A stretch of 64,000 bases of DNA, taken from contig NZ_LDRU01000027.1 in assembly GCF_001476285.1 (NCBI RefSeq), positions 1-64,000 on the forward strand, read 5' to 3'. How positions within the stretch are numbered: the first letter of the stretch is position 1; each line of letters begins with the position of its first letter. Below the pieces are notes generated by a model, which saw nothing but the letters and a program-made list of their open reading frames with translations, searched no databases and was not told the origin of the DNA. Positions 57,627-64,000 of this stretch are shown in pieces. Origin of the DNA: Microbacterium testaceum (GTDB taxonomy: Bacteria > Actinomycetota > Actinomycetes > Actinomycetales > Microbacteriaceae). A program made the position numbers and the translations under genes.

Positions 57627-58502
57627 TCAGCCGGCCTCGCCCGCGGCGCGCGCGACCTCCCGCGCTCCCGCCGCGGACATGACGATCGAGTAATGGTCGA
57701 CCCCGTCCACGCGGCGGACATCCCGAAGGCGCGGGTGGGTCGCCCGGAGCGCGTCCAGGTCGGGGTACAGCGGAGGCACCTCACCGCGCAGACCCCGCTC
57801 TGCCGCGAGGAGCGTCGTCGGCCGTGGCATCCGCTCGATAGCCCTCCCGACCGCGTCGCCCGCGTTCTGATCGATCGAGTCCTCCTCAACGGTGGACAGC
57901 GACGTAGCGGGACGCAGGGACGGTGCCGCGCCCGCGAGGTCGTACGCGAAATACGAATCGAGCAGCGGATCCTCGCGGTCGACGAACGCGGGGTGCGCGC
58001 GCCAGAAGTCTCTGTACTCGCCCTGGTCGGCGAACCGCCGCTCGAGCCGCGCCGCCGTCGGCCCCAACACGTGCCGCACGGCTTCCCGAGGCGACATCCC
58101 CGGCGGCAGTTCCAGGGGCAGGCCACCGTCGACGAGGACGACTCGATCAACCCGGCCCGCGTGCCGATCGGCGAGCACGGCGGAGACGAAAGCGCCCATC
58201 GAGTGACCGATGACGACGACCTGCTCCACCCCGAGCGTATCCACGACAGCGACGAGGTCATCCGCGTGGGCGGCCATGCCGAGCGGTCCCTCTCCCCTCT
58301 CGCTCCGCCCGCGGCCGCGCAGGTCGGGAGCGATCAAACGCTGCCCGGGTGCTTCGGCAGCCAGCCACGCCCAGGCGAGGTGCGAGGCGGTCACGCCGTG
58401 CACGAGCAGCCACGGCATGCCCGTGGCATCCGGATTCCACTCCCCTACGAGAAGCGACCCCGCCTCGACCGCAATGTCGTGCGTCCGGTACGCGGAGCTC
58501 AT
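57627..58502 (-). CDS. alpha/beta hydrolase
   Basis: 291 residues: oxyanion segment LLVHGVTASH, nucleophile S101 in GHSMG, acid in the RRVDGVDHYSIV region with the catalytic His. Substrate not indicated. The start at 58502 overlaps the Nudix gene (ATGA), so both come from one mRNA. Confidence 0.9.
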   Translation of the reverse strand: MSSAYRTHDIAVEAGSLLVGEWNPDATGMPWLLVHGVTASHLAWAWLAAEAPGQRLIAPDLRGRGRSERGEGPLGMAAHADDLVAVVDTLGVEQVVVIGHSMGAFVSAVLADRHAGRVDRVVLVDGGLPLELPPGMSPREAVRHVLGPTAARLERRFADQGEYRDFWRAHPAFVDREDPLLDSYFAYDLAGAAPSLRPATSLSTVEEDSIDQNAGDAVGRAIERMPRPTTLLAAERGLRGEVPPLYPDLDALRATHPRLRDVRRVDGVDHYSIVMSAAGAREVARAAGEAG

Positions 58503-59020
58503 GCGCCGCGCCCCACCTCGCGCGCGAGCGTGTCCCACAACTGGTCGAAGCGCGCGTTCCAGGGCGAGGCGAACATCCCCGCCTGCCAACGGCGCCTCAC
58601 CTCATCGAGCGTGACCCACTCGGCATCCTGGACCTCTTCGGGGTCGGGTACGGGCACCGGCTCGCCGTCCACTCGCGCGATCCAGAGGTCGAAGAGCGCG
58701 CGCTCCTCGATCACCCGCCCGACGAGGACGAGATCGTCCGGGGCGATCGAGAGCCCCGTCTCCTCTTCGAGCTCACGCGCGGCGCCGCGTCGGCTCGACT
58801 CCGCGCGAAGGGCGCTTCCCGCGGGGAACTCCCACGCGAGGGGGTAGTCCTTCCCGGGCGCACGCAGACTCACGAGCACCCGTCCCGTCGACGACACCAC
58901 GCAGACGGATGCCACGATGTGGAACGCCCCGGCCGGCACCGGGCCGTCCCCACGGCGATGCAGCGCGCCCGTCGGAGTCCCCTGGATGTCGGTCACGTCC
59001 CAGATCTCGTCATCGGCCAT
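58499..59020 (-). CDS. Nudix hydrolase
   Basis: 173 residues. Nudix box GSALRAESSRRGAARELEEETG fits Gx5Ex7REUxEExGU, residues about 70-91. Hydrolyses a nucleoside diphosphate linked to another group; substrate unknown (ADP-ribose pyrophosphatase type is possible). Precedes the alpha/beta hydrolase gene. Confidence 0.92.
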   Translation of the reverse strand: MADDEIWDVTDIQGTPTGALHRRGDGPVPAGAFHIVASVCVVSSTGRVLVSLRAPGKDYPLAWEFPAGSALRAESSRRGAARELEEETGLSIAPDDLVLVGRVIEERALFDLWIARVDGEPVPVPDPEEVQDAEWVTLDEVRRRWQAGMFASPWNARFDQLWDTLAREVGRGA

Positions 59021-59056
59021 GGGGCCATCCTTCCTGACGCGGCCGGAGTGCCGCCT

Positions 59057-59305
59057 TCACTCGACGGACGATTCGTGCCCGTCCGCTCGGCCGGTACGGA
59101 AGAGTGTCAGCACCCGAATCTCCCACGCAACCCACAGAGCGGCCGACAGCACAAGAATGCCCGCGACGGCCCACTGCACGGGCCCGAACCCGCCCATCAT
59201 GGCGCTTAACACCGCAAGCGCGATGAGCACGAGAAGCAGCACTGCGTGGACGACAAGGGAGACAATGTGCCTTCCCCGTGTCATCCCATAGAGCTTCGCC
59301 TCCAT
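59057..59305 (-). CDS. small membrane protein
   Basis: 82 residues with two transmembrane helices (IVSLVVHAVLLLVLIALAVL, VQWAVAGILVLSAALWVAW) and charged ends. No family recognised. A promoter and terminator of its own are not evident. Confidence 0.6.
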   Translation of the reverse strand: MEAKLYGMTRGRHIVSLVVHAVLLLVLIALAVLSAMMGGFGPVQWAVAGILVLSAALWVAWEIRVLTLFRTGRADGHESSVE

Positions 59306-59315
59306 GTCCCCGCCC

Positions 59316-60170
59316 TCAGCCCGTCGAAGCCGGGAGCACGTCGACGTACACGCTGTACTCGTTGCCGGGGGTCGTCATGGTGTCCCACATCTTCTCGGTG
59401 TCGCCGGGCAGGAGGCACGCGACCGAGAGGAACATCATGTTTCCGGTGTTGTAATCGGGACCCTGCACGACCTTCATGTCGGATTGCGTGCTGTTCTCGG
59501 CCGCGGGGATCGTGTAGTCGAAGAACGGGATCTGACCGAGACCCTCTTCGTGATACGGCAAGCCGAGCAGGGACTCCTCGTGGAATCGGGCCGGGTCCTG
59601 GACGCCCAGCTGATCACGGAAAAGCAAGAGCGTCGAGACGCCGTATGCCTTCTCGTTGAATGCCCAACGGTTCTCGGGGTCTCCCTCGTCGCGAACCATT
59701 CCGACGAACGACATGCACGATCCCAGGAATCCGAACGATGCGCTCATCTGCCCCGCGTACAACGACGCGTTGTCGATGGACGGCATCTCTTTCCACTCCC
59801 ACGGGGAGTCCTGCGCGGTGCTGATGACCGTGCGACCCCCGTCGAAGCCCTCGGCCGCGGGGAGCTCGAGCACCACGCGGGACGACGACACGCGATCGGA
59901 GATGAACCCGTCGAGGCGGACGTACTCCGTCGTGCCGAGCGGCGTCGCCGTCGGCGTGGCGGATTCGACGGGGGCGGCAACGGTGGCGGGAGCGTTCATC
60001 CCGACCAGTGCGCGGATGCCGAAGAACGCACCGACACCGATAACGACGACGCCGACCGCTGAAAGCCCCACGATGAGGCCGAGCCGGCCCCCGCGCTTGT
60101 TCTCCGGCGAAGCCGATGGCGGCGGCAGGATTGGCGGTGCAGGCGGCAAGCCGGGAGGGGTGTCGGTCAC
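59316..60170 (-). CDS. membrane-anchored protein of unknown function
   Basis: 284 residues from GTG with AAGGAG upstream. Pro-rich cytoplasmic N-terminus ([15 protein letters not shown]), a transmembrane helix at about 40-63, Ala/Thr linker, then an extracytoplasmic domain with four Cys (LGSCMSFVG, SVACLLPG). The last residues and stop codon lie in a variant of the dispersed CTTCGAC repeat (59312-59330). Confidence 0.75.
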   Translation of the reverse strand: MTDTPPGLPPAPPILPPPSASPENKRGGRLGLIVGLSAVGVVVIGVGAFFGIRALVGMNAPATVAAPVESATPTATPLGTTEYVRLDGFISDRVSSSRVVLELPAAEGFDGGRTVISTAQDSPWEWKEMPSIDNASLYAGQMSASFGFLGSCMSFVGMVRDEGDPENRWAFNEKAYGVSTLLLFRDQLGVQDPARFHEESLLGLPYHEEGLGQIPFFDYTIPAAENSTQSDMKVVQGPDYNTGNMMFLSVACLLPGDTEKMWDTMTTPGNEYSVYVDVLPASTG

Positions 60171-60315
60171 GGGGGGCTCCTTGTGTCCTCGGGCAGCGCC
60201 GGTTGTTCTGCGGCGCTGTTCGCGGATCTCCGATGCTCGCAGAGGGGCCAGCGGTCTTCTACCGCGTGACAGGCTGCGCACGCGCACGATAAGGGGCCGT
60301 GGATAGGTTGAGCGC

Positions 60316-60732
60316 ATGAGCCGAACGCACCGCCGCATCGCCGCGACCCTCACGACCGCCTCCGCGCTCGCCCTGACGGGGTGCTCTCTGGACGGGCTGA
60401 TCTGGGGTCCCGAGGGCGCGAGAGTGATCGACACCACGCGAAACCTCATCGAGGCCGCGGCAGCGGGAGAGGTAGAAGATACGGTGTGCGACGGGCGGGA
60501 GCTGGATCTCGGCTCCCCCGCCGACTGGAACGGACTGTCCGCCGAGGAGCCCGAGCAGTTCGTCGCCGAGTACTGGCCCGAGCAGGCCGAGCTCGACCCG
60601 ACGTGGAGCATCAACCTCTCGCTGCCCGCCGGGCGGGTGGCATCCGGAGTCGAGTATCCGGGAGACCTGTTCTACCGGGAGGACGACGGGGGCCTGTGCC
60701 TCGTCGACATCGCATGGTGGACCGTGGAGTGA
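60316..60732 (+). CDS. small lipoprotein
   Basis: 138 residues. Signal peptide and lipobox LTGC (C23); mature domain with two Cys (VCDGREL, GLCLVD) and many Trp/Asp/Glu. Function unknown. It is divergent from the 59316 gene. Confidence 0.75.
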   Translation: MSRTHRRIAATLTTASALALTGCSLDGLIWGPEGARVIDTTRNLIEAAAAGEVEDTVCDGRELDLGSPADWNGLSAEEPEQFVAEYWPEQAELDPTWSINLSLPAGRVASGVEYPGDLFYREDDGGLCLVDIAWWTVE

Positions 60733-60751
60733 CGTCCGCCCGCACGAGAAA

Positions 60752-60777
60752 GGGCCCCCACCCGAAGGTGGAGGCCC
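60752..60777 (-). terminator. original terminator of tRNA-Lys (now separated)
   Basis: Hairpin GGGCCTCCACC-TTCG-GGTGGGGGCCC followed by TTTCTCG on the minus strand. It lies beyond the displaced tRNA-Lys half, 120 bp from any minus-strand gene, as expected if an insertion split it from the tRNA. Confidence 0.75.
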
Positions 60778-60782
60778 GGTGC

Positions 60783-60825
60783 GTGCACCCCCTGGGACTC
60801 GAACCCAGAACCCACTGACTAAGAG
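60783..60825 (-). repeat. tRNA-Lys 3' half remnant (att-type repeat)
   Basis: 43 bp that match 61898-61940 with one difference: the 3' half of tRNA-Lys from the anticodon loop to the discriminator base and beyond. Direct orientation. Typical of the far attachment site left when an element inserts in a tRNA gene. Confidence 0.85.
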
Positions 60826-60883
60826 ACATCATGGCCGCCGCGGAGGAAGAGGCTGGAAGTGTCACTCCATTCCGACGCGCCAA

Positions 60884-61762
60884 CTAGGGACGCCGCGCGA
60901 TCCCACCGTTGCTGAACAGATTGACAAGAGTCACAGCCAGCGTGACCGCGGCTTCGGCGGCGGCCTGTGTGGACGGAACATAGCTCGCCGTTCCGGGGTG
61001 TCGGTCGCTATGCCCGGACCACAATGCTTGCATCATGCCCAGGACAACGTTTTGGCTCGGATTCTGAGCGTGCTCCTTGATGAATGGCAACTTCCAGTCC
61101 CCCTGGGTGCGCATCTGCCCCATGGCCTTGCCCAATGTCGCGGTGCTGTCATTCTTCATGACCAACGGCAACACCACCGCCTCGACCGCTTCGATTGCCT
61201 TTCTGTAGCCGAGGTCCGGTTGAGGGCTCCTGCCATATGTCGCATGCCATGCCTCCGACAGCAGTCGACCAGCATCTCCCGGCAGGGACATAGCCGCGTT
61301 CGCTGCGTCGCGCACGCCAGCAGGAACCCTGTACTCGAGCGCTGCGAACCCATCGCGAGTACCAACCTGCCATTCAGAGCCGCCATCACTGAGGATCGCT
61401 TCGAGAGTAACTAGCGGGTCGTGAAAATCTTCGATTCCTGCCTCTGCCAACTCTTCGTTGACCTGGCCCGCTCGCGCTACAAGGAAGTCGAGGAAATCCA
61501 TGAATTCGTCTTCTTCCATTGCCTCGTAGAGTACGCTCACGCCCTCGCGGGCGAACAACCCGACCAGAGTGGTTTGTCTTCTCGTGCGCGTCTCGAACTC
61601 CTCCATTATCGACGCGTCTGGCTGAGGCCCCATGAAGGAGTTGAAAGGTCGGGAAGCCACCGAGTCGGCCCATTCGAATATGCGCCGACGAATCCACATA
61701 GGCACGCCAGCATGCAACGCATCGAGGTTGGCAGAGTCAGCGCCGCGAGGTTTCCAGACCAT
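60884..61762 (-). CDS. island gene, possible HEPN/abortive-infection-like protein
   Basis: 292 residues. Codon use differs from neighbours (CCT, TCT, GCT, ATA, GAA, CAT in the first 30 codons). N-terminal 60 residues basic and Trp-rich; a helical middle with acidic runs; a C-terminal region with KAIEAVEAVVLPL (188-200), TATLGKAMGQ, GDWKLPF, LGMMQALWSG-HSDRHPG (H251, D253, R254, H255) and a final amphipathic helix (AAAEAAVTLAVTLVNLF). This layout recalls HEPN/AbiJ-type C-termini of phage-defence proteins, an inference from memory only. ATG at 61762 is the likely start. Confidence 0.65.
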   Translation of the reverse strand: MVWKPRGADSANLDALHAGVPMWIRRRIFEWADSVASRPFNSFMGPQPDASIMEEFETRTRRQTTLVGLFAREGVSVLYEAMEEDEFMDFLDFLVARAGQVNEELAEAGIEDFHDPLVTLEAILSDGGSEWQVGTRDGFAALEYRVPAGVRDAANAAMSLPGDAGRLLSEAWHATYGRSPQPDLGYRKAIEAVEAVVLPLVMKNDSTATLGKAMGQMRTQGDWKLPFIKEHAQNPSQNVVLGMMQALWSGHSDRHPGTASYVPSTQAAAEAAVTLAVTLVNLFSNGGIARRP

Positions 61763-61849
61763 GCATCCATCCTGGCCGACCCGATGGCTCGGACCATCAG
61801 GGACACACGCGCTGATTTCGCGCTGATTCCGGAACCGGGACGAAACGGA

Positions 61850-61893
61850 AGAGTCCCCGGACCTCCGTTTTGCTCGGAGATTCCGGGGACTCT
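61850..61893 (-). terminator. terminator of tRNA-Lys (island-borne)
   Basis: Arms AGAGTCCCCGGA and TCCGGGGACTCT with an inner CTCCG/CGGAG stem, 6 bp after the tRNA 3' end, followed by T-rich TTCCGTTTCGT on the minus strand. Confidence 0.75.
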
Positions 61894-61898
61894 GTCGG

Positions 61899-61971
61899 TG
61901 CACCCCCTGGGACTCGAACCCAGAACCCACTGATTAAGAGTCAGTTGCTCTGCCGATTGAGCTAGAGGTGC
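61899..61971 (-). tRNA. tRNA-Lys (anticodon CTT)
   Basis: Minus-strand cloverleaf: acceptor GCACCTC/GGGGTGC (one G-U), anticodon arm ACTGA-CTCTTAA-TCAGT with CTT, T-arm GGTTCGAGTCC. CCA is not encoded. Its 3' half was probably supplied by the inserted element. Confidence 0.97.
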
Positions 61972-62074
61972 AGGCTGATCCGCCTCAGATTTGCTTGGCG
62001 AACCGAGGGATTACGTTACCAGGCGTGACGCGACCGCGCCAAATCGGCCCGGGGTCGCCCGTTATCCTGGAGCC

Positions 62075-62893
62075 GTGTCCCCGACTCCCGACGAGATCCT
62101 CCCCACCCTCGCCGACGACCTCGCGCTCGCTCTGCGACTGGCGGACGCCGCCGACGCGGTCGCCATGGCGCGCTTCGACGCCGCCGGCCTGCGCATCGAC
62201 ACGAAGGCCGACCGGACGCACGTGACCGAAGCCGACCTCGCGACCGAACGGGCGATCCGGGAGATCCTGGATGCCGAGCGGCCCGGCGACGCCGTTCTGG
62301 GCGAGGAGTACGGAACGTCGGGTGACACCGCGCGGCGTTGGGTGATCGACCCGATCGACGGCACGCACAACTACATGCGCGGCATCCCGATCTGGGCGAC
62401 GCTGATCGCCCTCAGCGTCGGCGAGGTTCCCATGGTGGGTGTGGTGAGCCAGCCGGCCCTCGGGCGCCGCTGGTGGGCCGCGACGGGCCACGGGGCGTGG
62501 ACGAACACGCCGGCCGATGAACCACGCCGCATCCACGTCTCGGCTGTCGACGACGTCGCGAAAGCGAGCGTCAGCTTCCAGAGCGTCGAGCAGTGGCGCG
62601 ACGTCGACCTCCTCCCGGCCCTGGACCGGCTCACCCGCGCCGTCTGGCGCGACCGGGGGTACGGCGATGCCCTGCCCTACATGTGGCTCGCGGAGGGCCG
62701 CCTCGAGCTCGTGGCGGAGTTCGGCGTGAAGGAGTACGACGTCGCCGCCCTCGCGCCGATCGTGCGCGAAGCGGGCGGCCGCTTCACCGCCTTCGACGGA
62801 TCCGACCGCCTCGACGCCGGCTCGTCGTTCGCGACCAACGGCATCCTGCACGACGACTTCTTCCGCCTCACGCACGACGAGGGCACCGCGTGA
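62075..62893 (+). CDS. hisN: inositol monophosphatase family, probable histidinol-phosphatase
   Basis: 272 residues: metal motifs LGEEYGTSGD, WVIDPIDGTHNYMRG (motif A) and KEYDVAALAPIVREAGGRF (motif B). Actinobacterial members of this size commonly hydrolyse histidinol phosphate, but an inositol-phosphatase role is possible. GTG start after GGAGCC. Overlaps the next lipoprotein gene by 4 bp. Confidence 0.88.
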   Translation: MSPTPDEILPTLADDLALALRLADAADAVAMARFDAAGLRIDTKADRTHVTEADLATERAIREILDAERPGDAVLGEEYGTSGDTARRWVIDPIDGTHNYMRGIPIWATLIALSVGEVPMVGVVSQPALGRRWWAATGHGAWTNTPADEPRRIHVSAVDDVAKASVSFQSVEQWRDVDLLPALDRLTRAVWRDRGYGDALPYMWLAEGRLELVAEFGVKEYDVAALAPIVREAGGRFTAFDGSDRLDAGSSFATNGILHDDFFRLTHDEGTA

Positions 62894-63459
62894 CCCGCCG
62901 TCTCGGGCTCGTCATCTCGACCGTCGCGCTGGCCGGCATCCTGCTCGCCGGCTGCTCCGCTCCGGCACCGACGCCGACCGCGGCCGCGCAGGTGCCGAGC
63001 GACGCCGCCGGCACCTCCACCCCGGAACCGACCTCCGACGGCACCCCCGAGCCCGCTGCCGACCCCACGTGCGACACGATCATCCCGAAGAGCACCGCCG
63101 ACGACTTCCGGAGCCTCGGGTGGAGCGTGAGCTCCGAGCCGTTCCGCATCGGGGCGACCGAGATCGACGGCGGGATCCAGTGCAAGTGGGGCGATCAGCG
63201 CATCACGACCGACCGGGTCCAGGTGTTCGGGTGGGCTCCGATCGACGAGGCGACCGCCGCGAAGGCCGAACGCGACCTGGTCGCATCCGGCTGGCGTCGC
63301 GAGGAGGGGCCGGCCGGCACCTACGTCACCGAGAACTCCTCGTGGGTGGGAGGACGAGGCGACAGCGACGGCTACGGCATCACCTACCTCTTCGGAGACG
63401 GCTGGGTCAAAGTCGCCGACACCCGTCAGAGCCTCGTGCTCGTCGACGGTCCCTCCTGA
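62890..63459 (+). CDS. lipoprotein of unknown function
   Basis: 189 residues. Lipobox LAGC (C22), a Thr/Pro-rich linker to about residue 58, then a domain with two Cys (TCDTIIPKS, IQCKWGD) and Trp-rich strands. Translationally coupled to hisN. Not a recognised family. Confidence 0.75.
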   Translation: MTRRLGLVISTVALAGILLAGCSAPAPTPTAAAQVPSDAAGTSTPEPTSDGTPEPAADPTCDTIIPKSTADDFRSLGWSVSSEPFRIGATEIDGGIQCKWGDQRITTDRVQVFGWAPIDEATAAKAERDLVASGWRREEGPAGTYVTENSSWVGGRGDSDGYGITYLFGDGWVKVADTRQSLVLVDGPS

Positions 63460-63463
63460 CCCG

Positions 63464-63730
63464 TCACCGGTAGGGGTTGGTCGCCGCGGCATCTCTCGCC
63501 GCCGAGAAGCCCTCGTCCCACGCGTCCCCGCGCGCCTCGCGCTCGCGCCACAACTCGTCGGCCCGGCTCACCTTCTCCGCGAAGGCGACCCAGTCGCTCC
63601 ACGCGGCAGTGATCCCGGATGCCACTCCCCCGTCCGCCTCGCTCGGCACAGCGGTCCACGTGCCGACGTCAGGCGTCGGCTCCAGGCGGAACGGGCCGAC
63701 ATCGATGCGGAATGCGCGGGGATCTGGCAT
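63464..63730 (-). CDS. small conserved hypothetical protein
   Basis: 88 residues, soluble, with MPDPRAFRIDVGPFRLEPTPDVG at the start and a helical Glu/Arg/Trp-rich C-terminus (WREREARGDAWDEGFSAARD). Convergent with the lipoprotein gene (4-bp gap between stops). No function known. Confidence 0.65.
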   Translation of the reverse strand: MPDPRAFRIDVGPFRLEPTPDVGTWTAVPSEADGGVASGITAAWSDWVAFAEKVSRADELWREREARGDAWDEGFSAARDAAATNPYR

Positions 63731-63785
63731 CCCTCGACGCTACGCGCTGCGATCGTGCCCCGACAAGCGCCCCACACTCGGTGAC

Positions 63786-63844
63786 TTGCGCCGAATGTCC
63801 GCTCGGGAGGCTCCGCGGCGACCATTCGGCGCAACTCAACGGGG
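63786..63844. repeat. intergenic palindrome
   Basis: Perfect 12-bp arms TTGCGCCGAATG and CATTCGGCGCAA with an inner CCGC/GCGG pair, 59 bp in all. It lies between the divergent 63464 gene and yaeQ, so it is not a terminator there. Confidence 0.65.
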
Positions 63845-63889
63845 TGCGCGAACGCGCAGGCGAGGGCAGACGACGTAGGCTCGACCCTC

Positions 63890-64000
63890 GTGGCTATCGG
63901 CGCGACCATTCACACGTTCACGGTGCAGCTCTCCGACGTCGACCGCGGCGTCTACGACGAGCTGGCGATCCGCGTCGCTCGGCATCCGTCCGAGACCGAC
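63890..64000 (+). CDS. yaeQ: YaeQ family protein (5' end only)
   Basis: 37 codons are in the window: VAIGATIHTFTVQLSDVDRG and the following VYDELAIRVARHPSE match the N-terminus of YaeQ, a PD-(D/E)XK-fold protein of unclear role. GTG start with no clear ribosome-binding site and a TAGGCT -10-like box close by. The gene continues beyond the window. Confidence 0.85.
   Translation, partial: MAIGATIHTFTVQLSDVDRGVYDELAIRVARHPSETD

Larger units (their letters stand above)
60783..61940. mobile_element. miniature tRNA-Lys island carrying one gene
   Basis: Bounded by the 43-bp repeat of the tRNA-Lys 3' half. The 1.1 kb between holds a single minus-strand gene of foreign composition and a new terminator for the reconstituted tRNA. 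No integrase or transposase is inside, so it is either a trimmed island or an element moved by a recombinase elsewhere. Confidence 0.75.

Noticed and set aside
59316-59333. LPASTG-like end of the 59316 protein as a sortase signal
   Set aside because: It is at the extreme C-terminus with no following helix or basic tail; the residues come from a repeat.
60826-61897. Integrase or transposase inside the tRNA-Lys island
   Set aside because: All frames of the segment were considered; only one coherent gene is present and it has no recombinase motifs.

Overview
This 64-kb window is a stretch of GC-rich actinobacterial chromosome, most likely from Microbacterium or a close relative in the Microbacteriaceae. 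The evidence is the strong G/C third-position bias, GTG starts with 4-bp ATGA/GTGA overlaps, the leuC-leuD-murA-plsC-gpsA-ddl gene order, LAxTG-type cell-wall anchors, and a very high density of the heptamer GGATGCC/GGCATCC. The genus is an inference. Almost all of the window is ordinary coding sequence. No rRNA, CRISPR array or intact insertion sequence was seen. There are three tRNA genes (Glu-CTC, Gln-CTG, Lys-CTT).

Layout. 0-6.5 kb: a minus-strand run leuC-leuD-murA-plsC-gpsA-ddl (leucine, peptidoglycan and phospholipid synthesis), preceded by a probable 16-codon leucine-rich leader peptide and attenuator. 6.7-9.3 kb: metY plus a flavin monooxygenase (sulfur). 9.4-12.2 kb: TerC, and an ECF sigma factor with a DUF4349 membrane protein. 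12.2-12.5 kb: tRNA-Glu with a 100-bp duplication of its 3' end and terminator. 12.7-17.7 kb: an MBL hydrolase and a fructose PTS operon (fruR-fruK-fruA-ptsH). 17.8-21.5 kb: an orphan ABC binding lipoprotein, a flavin reductase and a DUF1989 protein, divergent from a GntR regulator. 21.6-29.2 kb: a lipoprotein, an HTH regulator, a secreted protein with a wall-anchored subtilase, and small membrane proteins. 29.3-31.1 kb: tRNA-Gln and gltX. 31.1-35.4 kb: LysR with a divergent class V aminotransferase, an MFS exporter and an FAH-family hydrolase. 35.6-39.4 kb: ilvE, leuB and a DHA2 exporter with TetR. 40.2-41.8 kb: serA. 42-48.2 kb: two small membrane proteins and ilvD-ilvB-ilvN-ilvC. 48.3-50.5 kb: otsA-otsB (trehalose). 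50.9-54.5 kb: thiolase and a 3-oxoacid CoA-transferase (scoAB) with a divergent IclR regulator. 54.5-60.7 kb: MarR-MFS, a wall-anchored SGNH hydrolase, an alpha/beta hydrolase, a Nudix hydrolase and membrane/lipoproteins. 60.8-62.0 kb: a miniature island at tRNA-Lys. 62-64 kb: a HisN-like phosphatase, a lipoprotein, and the start of a YaeQ protein cut by the window end.

How the genes fit together. Most of the branched-chain amino acid pathway lies in three separate blocks (leuCD, leuB-ilvE, ilvDBNC) joined by serA, all on the minus strand. Several catabolic or export modules carry their own divergent regulator with a visible palindrome between (GntR, LysR, TetR, IclR, MarR).

Most notable: (1) a 1.1-kb segment bounded by a 43-bp repeat of the tRNA-Lys 3' half, holding one compositionally foreign gene with a C-terminal region resembling HEPN/abortive-infection proteins and no integrase; (2) the leucine leader upstream of leuCD, whose Leu codon run is complementary to the leuC ribosome-binding site; (3) strong over-representation of GGATGCC, including as inverted pairs forming terminators; (4) several long intergenic palindromes of unknown role.
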